This document shows positions 40,064 through 42,804 of a DNA stretch of 42,804 nucleotides, piece by piece. The position numbers were made by a program, and so were the translations under genes. The stretch comes from Streptomyces sp. NRRL F-6676 (GTDB taxonomy: Bacteria; Actinomycetota; Actinomycetes; Streptomycetales; Streptomycetaceae). The stretch's first letter is position 1, and each line of letters opens with the position of its first letter. The notes under the pieces are model-generated. The model was not told the origin of the DNA and ran no database searches. It was given only the letters and a program-made list of their open reading frames with translations. Where the stretch lies: assembly GCF_000725625.1 (NCBI RefSeq), contig NZ_JOHS01000054.1:1-42804 (forward strand), written 5' to 3'.

Positions 40064-41260
40064 TCACGCGTCCGGGCGCACCACCCCGAGTATCGGCATG
40101 GTGCCCGCACCCGTGATCGTCACCGTGCGGCCGGGCCGCGGGGCGTGGACGATCTTGCCGTCGCCGAGGTACATCGCCACATGGCTCGCGTCGTCGAAGT
40201 AGATGATCAGGTCACCGGGGCGCATGTCCCCGAGCGCCACGTGCGGCAGCTGCTTCCACTGCTCCTGCGAGGTGCGCGGGATCGCGTGCCCGGCGGCGAG
40301 CCAGGCCTGGGACGTCAGCCCCGAGCAGTCGTACGAGTCCGGGCCCTCGGCGCCCCACACGTACGGCTTGCCGATCTGGTCCGTCGCGTACGTCACGGCC
40401 TTGCGGCCCGCCGCGGACGCCCTGGTGTCGAGGTCCTTCAGCACGCCGGAGTCGAGCCAGGCGGTCTGCGCCTGCTGCGCGGCCTCCTCCTCCAGCTTGG
40501 CCAGCCGCTCCTTCTCCTTCTCCTCCAGCTGGTCCTGGAGTTTCTCGGCGGAGGCGATCCGCTTCTTCACCCGCTTCTTCGCCGCCGCCTTGGTCTTGCG
40601 GTTGGCCTCCAGCTTCTTGTAGCGGGCGGAGGCGTCGCGGGAGAGCCCGCCCAGCTCCGACTTGGTCTGCTTGAGCTCGTCGATCAGGCCGACGGTCGCC
40701 TGCTGGCCCTGGCGGACGAGCTGGGCGCCGTCGAGGAACTCCTGCGGGTCCTCGCTCAGCCAGAGCTGCATCTCCGGCGGCAGGGTTCCGCCGCGGTACT
40801 GGGCGCGGGCGGCGGCGCCCGCGCGGTCCTGCAATTCGGAGAGTTTCGCCTTGGCCGCCTCGATCTGGCGGTTCAGTTCGGCGATGCGGGCGGACTGGCT
40901 CTCGGCCTTCTCCTCAGCCGCGTTGTAGGCGTCCGTGGCGACCGCGGCCTCGTGGTACAGCTTGTCCAGCTTCTCGCGGACGGCTTCCAGCCTGGCGTCC
41001 GTCTTCGCGTCGTCGGCCGTGGTGGGCGGGGTGCCGGCCGAACTGCCGTCCGTGGAGCCGCCGTCGGCCGAGTCCTTGGCCGACCCGCCGCCCGAGCCCC
41101 CGTCCGCCGTGCCGCCGGAGGCCGCCGTCCCGGAGGACGGTGCCGGTGTGGGCTTCGGCGCCGAAGCGCTCGCGAACGCCGTGCCCGGTGCGCTCAGCAC
41201 GGTGACCGCGCAGACCAGGGCGATGGCCGCCGTGGTCAGGCTCCGCTTTCCGGATCCCAT
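40064..41260 (-). CDS. Secreted NlpC/P60 peptidoglycan endopeptidase with coiled coil
   Basis: A 398-aa protein: a signal peptide (cleavage likely after AFA at 30), a Ser/Gly/Pro linker, a long coiled coil (about 80-270; ARIAELNRQIEAAKAKLSEL, KLQDQLEEKEKERLAKLEEE), then NlpC/P60 with Cys312 (SYDCSGL), His360 (ASHVAMYLG) and His372 (IVHAP). It resembles RipA/CwlO-type D,L-endopeptidases that split septal or lateral peptidoglycan. GGAG precedes ATG 41260. The upstream region carries a stem near the ribosome site and a CGGTCG repeat; I did not find a recognisable c-di-AMP riboswitch. Confidence 0.9.
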   Translation of the reverse strand: MGSGKRSLTTAAIALVCAVTVLSAPGTAFASASAPKPTPAPSSGTAASGGTADGGSGGGSAKDSADGGSTDGSSAGTPPTTADDAKTDARLEAVREKLDKLYHEAAVATDAYNAAEEKAESQSARIAELNRQIEAAKAKLSELQDRAGAAARAQYRGGTLPPEMQLWLSEDPQEFLDGAQLVRQGQQATVGLIDELKQTKSELGGLSRDASARYKKLEANRKTKAAAKKRVKKRIASAEKLQDQLEEKEKERLAKLEEEAAQQAQTAWLDSGVLKDLDTRASAAGRKAVTYATDQIGKPYVWGAEGPDSYDCSGLTSQAWLAAGHAIPRTSQEQWKQLPHVALGDMRPGDLIIYFDDASHVAMYLGDGKIVHAPRPGRTVTITGAGTMPILGVVRPDA

Positions 41261-41442
41261 ACTCCGTCCCCCAAATAACTGAGTTTCCCGTCAGTAACTT
41301 TCGGACGCCTGGGGGATCGTGCCATGTCACCGCCCGGAACGACAGGGTGCGTGCCGTACCGGGGGCTTCCTCCCCCTTGCCGCGTCCGTGACAACGTTCT
41401 CCCGGCGACTGTGACGAACGACGCACGGAGATCGTTCCCCGG

Positions 41443-41484
41443 CGGTCGCGGTCGCGGTCGCGGTCGCGGTCGCGGTCGCGGTCG
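41443..41484. repeat. CGGTCG hexanucleotide repeat, seven perfect copies
   Basis: (CGGTCG)7 at 41443-41484 with a diverged eighth copy (CGGACG), in the 260-nt gap upstream of the NlpC/P60 gene and 36 nt beyond the methyltransferase stop. Confidence 0.85.
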
Positions 41485-41520
41485 CGGACGGTTTGACCTC
41501 CGCACCCGCCGCCGGGCCGG

Positions 41521-42366
41521 CTAGCCGGCGGGTATCGGTGCCGCCGCCCAGTCGCGGGGCGCCAACGCGGGCCAGGCGAGGGTGACTTCGCCCTGGCGCC
41601 AGCGCCCGGCGCCGTCCGTCACCGGCCAGTCCGCGGTGAGCGCGCGGACCGTGCGTATCCATCGCTGGCGCGCCCCGTACGAGGCGTAGGGCGCGGCGGA
41701 GGCCCAGGCGCGGTCGAAGTCGCGCAGGAACGCGTGGACCGGCTCGCCCGGGACATTGCGGTGGATGAGCGCCTTCGGGAGCCGTTCCGCGAGGTCGGAC
41801 GGCTGCTCCAGGGAGCCGAGCCGGGTCGCGAAGGTGACGGTGCGGGGGCCCTCGGGGCCAAGGGCGACCCAGACGTGCCGCCGGCCGATCTCGTCGCACG
41901 TGCCCTCGACGAGCAGTCCGCCGCGGGAGCCGGTCGCCCGGTCGGCGGGGGCGAGCCGGGCGCACAGCCGCCGCCAGACCGCGGCGACGCCCTCCTCGTC
42001 GTACTGCCGCAGCACGTTCGCGGCGCGGATCAGCAGGGGCCGGCCGGGGACCGGCACCTCGAAGCCGCCGTGCCGGAACTCGAGTCCGTCCCGTGCGTAG
42101 GGCTGTGCGGCGGCGACGCGGGCGGGGTCGATCTCGATGCCGGTGACGCGGGTGCGGGGGGCGGCGGAACGGAGCCGCCGCAGCAGCTCGACGGCGGTCC
42201 AGGGGGCCGCGCCGTAGCCGAGGTCGACGGCGAGAGGGGCGGGGAAGCGGCGGAGCTCGGCGCCGTGGGCCGCCGCGATCCACCGGTCCATACGGCGGAG
42301 CCGGTTGGGGTTCGTGGTCCCGCGAGTCGCCGTACCCACGGGGCGGGACGCTGCGCGGGTTGTCAT
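41521..42366 (-). CDS. Class I SAM-dependent methyltransferase
   Basis: A 281-aa protein with the SAM-binding motif I LAVDLGYGAAPWTAVELL, the acidic motif II VTGIEIDPARVAAA and FRHGGFEVP. The C-terminal half (ERLPKALIHRNVPGEPVHAF, RWIRTVRALTADWPVTDG) is not from a family I can name. ATG 42366 is leaderless (TACTCT on the minus strand at 42374-42379, 7 nt away). Substrate unknown. Confidence 0.85.
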   Translation of the reverse strand: MTTRAASRPVGTATRGTTNPNRLRRMDRWIAAAHGAELRRFPAPLAVDLGYGAAPWTAVELLRRLRSAAPRTRVTGIEIDPARVAAAQPYARDGLEFRHGGFEVPVPGRPLLIRAANVLRQYDEEGVAAVWRRLCARLAPADRATGSRGGLLVEGTCDEIGRRHVWVALGPEGPRTVTFATRLGSLEQPSDLAERLPKALIHRNVPGEPVHAFLRDFDRAWASAAPYASYGARQRWIRTVRALTADWPVTDGAGRWRQGEVTLAWPALAPRDWAAAPIPAG

Positions 42367-42804
42367 GCGTACGAGAGTAGGCGCGAGCGGCGCCTGCCGT
42401 CCGAGCCTGTGGATAACCCCGACGAGGGGCGCGGGGAACAGTGCATAACCCGGCAAAGACTACGAGAGCTATGCAAAGCGGGATGAAGCCCCATGCAGGG
42501 TCAAAGGAGCGGGGTCCTTTGAGGAGGGAAAGGGCAGGGGCGGCGGCGGAGGCGGCGTGGGCGAGAAAACCCGCAGCACCCCCCACCCGCGTGCACCCCC
42601 GCCCCCGCCGGGTACCCGCACGGAGAACGCCCCCCGCACCCCCGCACCCCGCCCCTCTCGAACGGTTGAGCGACTCCCGGTAATGATTCGGCAAAGATCC
42701 ACGCACCGGAAATGGAGCGGAACGCTCCGGCGTTTGCCCTAGTCGGAGGGGCCCCCGCGCCCACCCACCGCCGTGCCATGAACCGCCCGCCCCGCCCCGC
42801 GTAC
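42367..42804. other. 438-nt stretch: dispersed repeat copy D and a possible promoter for the next gene
   Basis: The left and middle parts hold the repeat at 42424-42575. Around 42708-42734 GGAAAT, 18 nt, then GTT resembles a sigma-R promoter, with the palindrome GGAGCG-GAA-CGCTCC (42714-42728) inside the spacer. An ATG at 42778 opens a frame that runs off the end (MNRPPRPAY), but no ribosome site supports it. If the order follows S. coelicolor the next gene would be mshA, whose sigma-R control is known there. Confidence 0.5.
42424..42575. repeat. Dispersed intergenic repeat, diverged copy D (inverted)
   Basis: Read on the minus strand: GTTTTCTCGCCCACGCCGCC, GCCCCTGCCCTTTCCCTCC, the hairpin CAAAGGA/TCCTTTG (42502-42521), and TTCCCCGCGCCCCTCGTCGG at the far end. 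The central module is replaced by AT-richer sequence not seen in the other copies. Confidence 0.65.

Noticed and set aside
41261..41442. c-di-AMP (ydaO-type) riboswitch before the NlpC/P60 gene
   Set aside because: I looked for the conserved ydaO core on the minus strand and did not find it; only a weak stem near the ribosome site is visible.
42501..42779. 92-aa minus-strand frame at the right end
   Set aside because: It runs through the dispersed repeat, is Gly/Arg/Pro-rich, and has no ribosome site or family match.
1..42804. tRNA or rRNA genes, biosynthetic gene cluster, prophage
   Set aside because: I found no cloverleaf or rRNA sequence, no synthase or tailoring cluster, and no phage structural or integrase genes.

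Overview
This window looks like a chromosomal core segment of a Streptomyces. Overall G+C is very high, third codon positions are G/C-rich, many genes appear to be leaderless, and the gene content is typical: mycothiol synthase, GlnR, the nickel regulator Nur, a DevA/DevE GntR pair, the WhiG anti-sigma factor RsiG and a chain of actinobacterial DUF proteins. From memory, the order resembles the S. coelicolor stretch from mshD (about SCO4151) to just before mshA (about SCO4204). I could not check this by search.

Layout. 1-3450: the end of an unknown gene, mshD, a tiny lysine-rich protein gene with a strong terminator, and an ABC exporter half-transporter. 3450-7887: a minus-strand envelope-stress block (HtrA-type protease, 71-aa small protein, response regulator, histidine kinase, second response regulator) that recalls mycobacterial mprAB-pepD. 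8033-11045: a LacI regulator, glnR and an alpha/beta hydrolase. 11205-13640: a MoaD-like protein, a Gln/Tyr-rich multi-spanning membrane protein and a DUF2993 protein. 14029-15473: a sulfur cluster with a short Cys-containing leader peptide, a rhodanese and DUF1416. 15595-19065: DUF3099, a DsrE protein and three translationally coupled, architecturally similar single-span envelope proteins. 19206-22727: a 32-aa membrane peptide, a nitrobindin-like protein, nur, a YgfZ protein, dtd and rsiG. 23024-31651: an Eis-type acetyltransferase, devE, a small membrane protein, devA, devB, an APH-fold kinase, a TetR regulator and a HelD/HelR-like RNA polymerase-associated ATPase.

31652-36215 is an accessory island. 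It opens with a frameshifted remnant of an SLC13/MatC-type permease and carries small, poorly characterised proteins (DUF4240, DUF5958, a SUKH-like fragment). It contains a 20-nt poly-G tract at a gene-gene boundary. It ends where the SUKH-like gene appears to have lost its 5' end. From 36339 the core resumes: an XRE regulator behind a perfect 12-bp-arm dyad, an HBHA-like basic protein, DUF2516, a receiver-PP2C phosphatase, a NlpC/P60 hydrolase and a methyltransferase.

Three themes run across the window. First, about 15 genes have a TAnnnT -10 hexamer 5-8 nt before the start codon, so they are probably leaderless. Second, a dispersed intergenic repeat family is present in four places. Third, nearly every intergenic gap carries its own short tandem repeat. 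The main candidates for something new are the three-gene envelope operon (16362-19065), the poly-G tract that may tune translational coupling (35158-35177), and the leader-peptide control of the sulfur genes (14029-14155).
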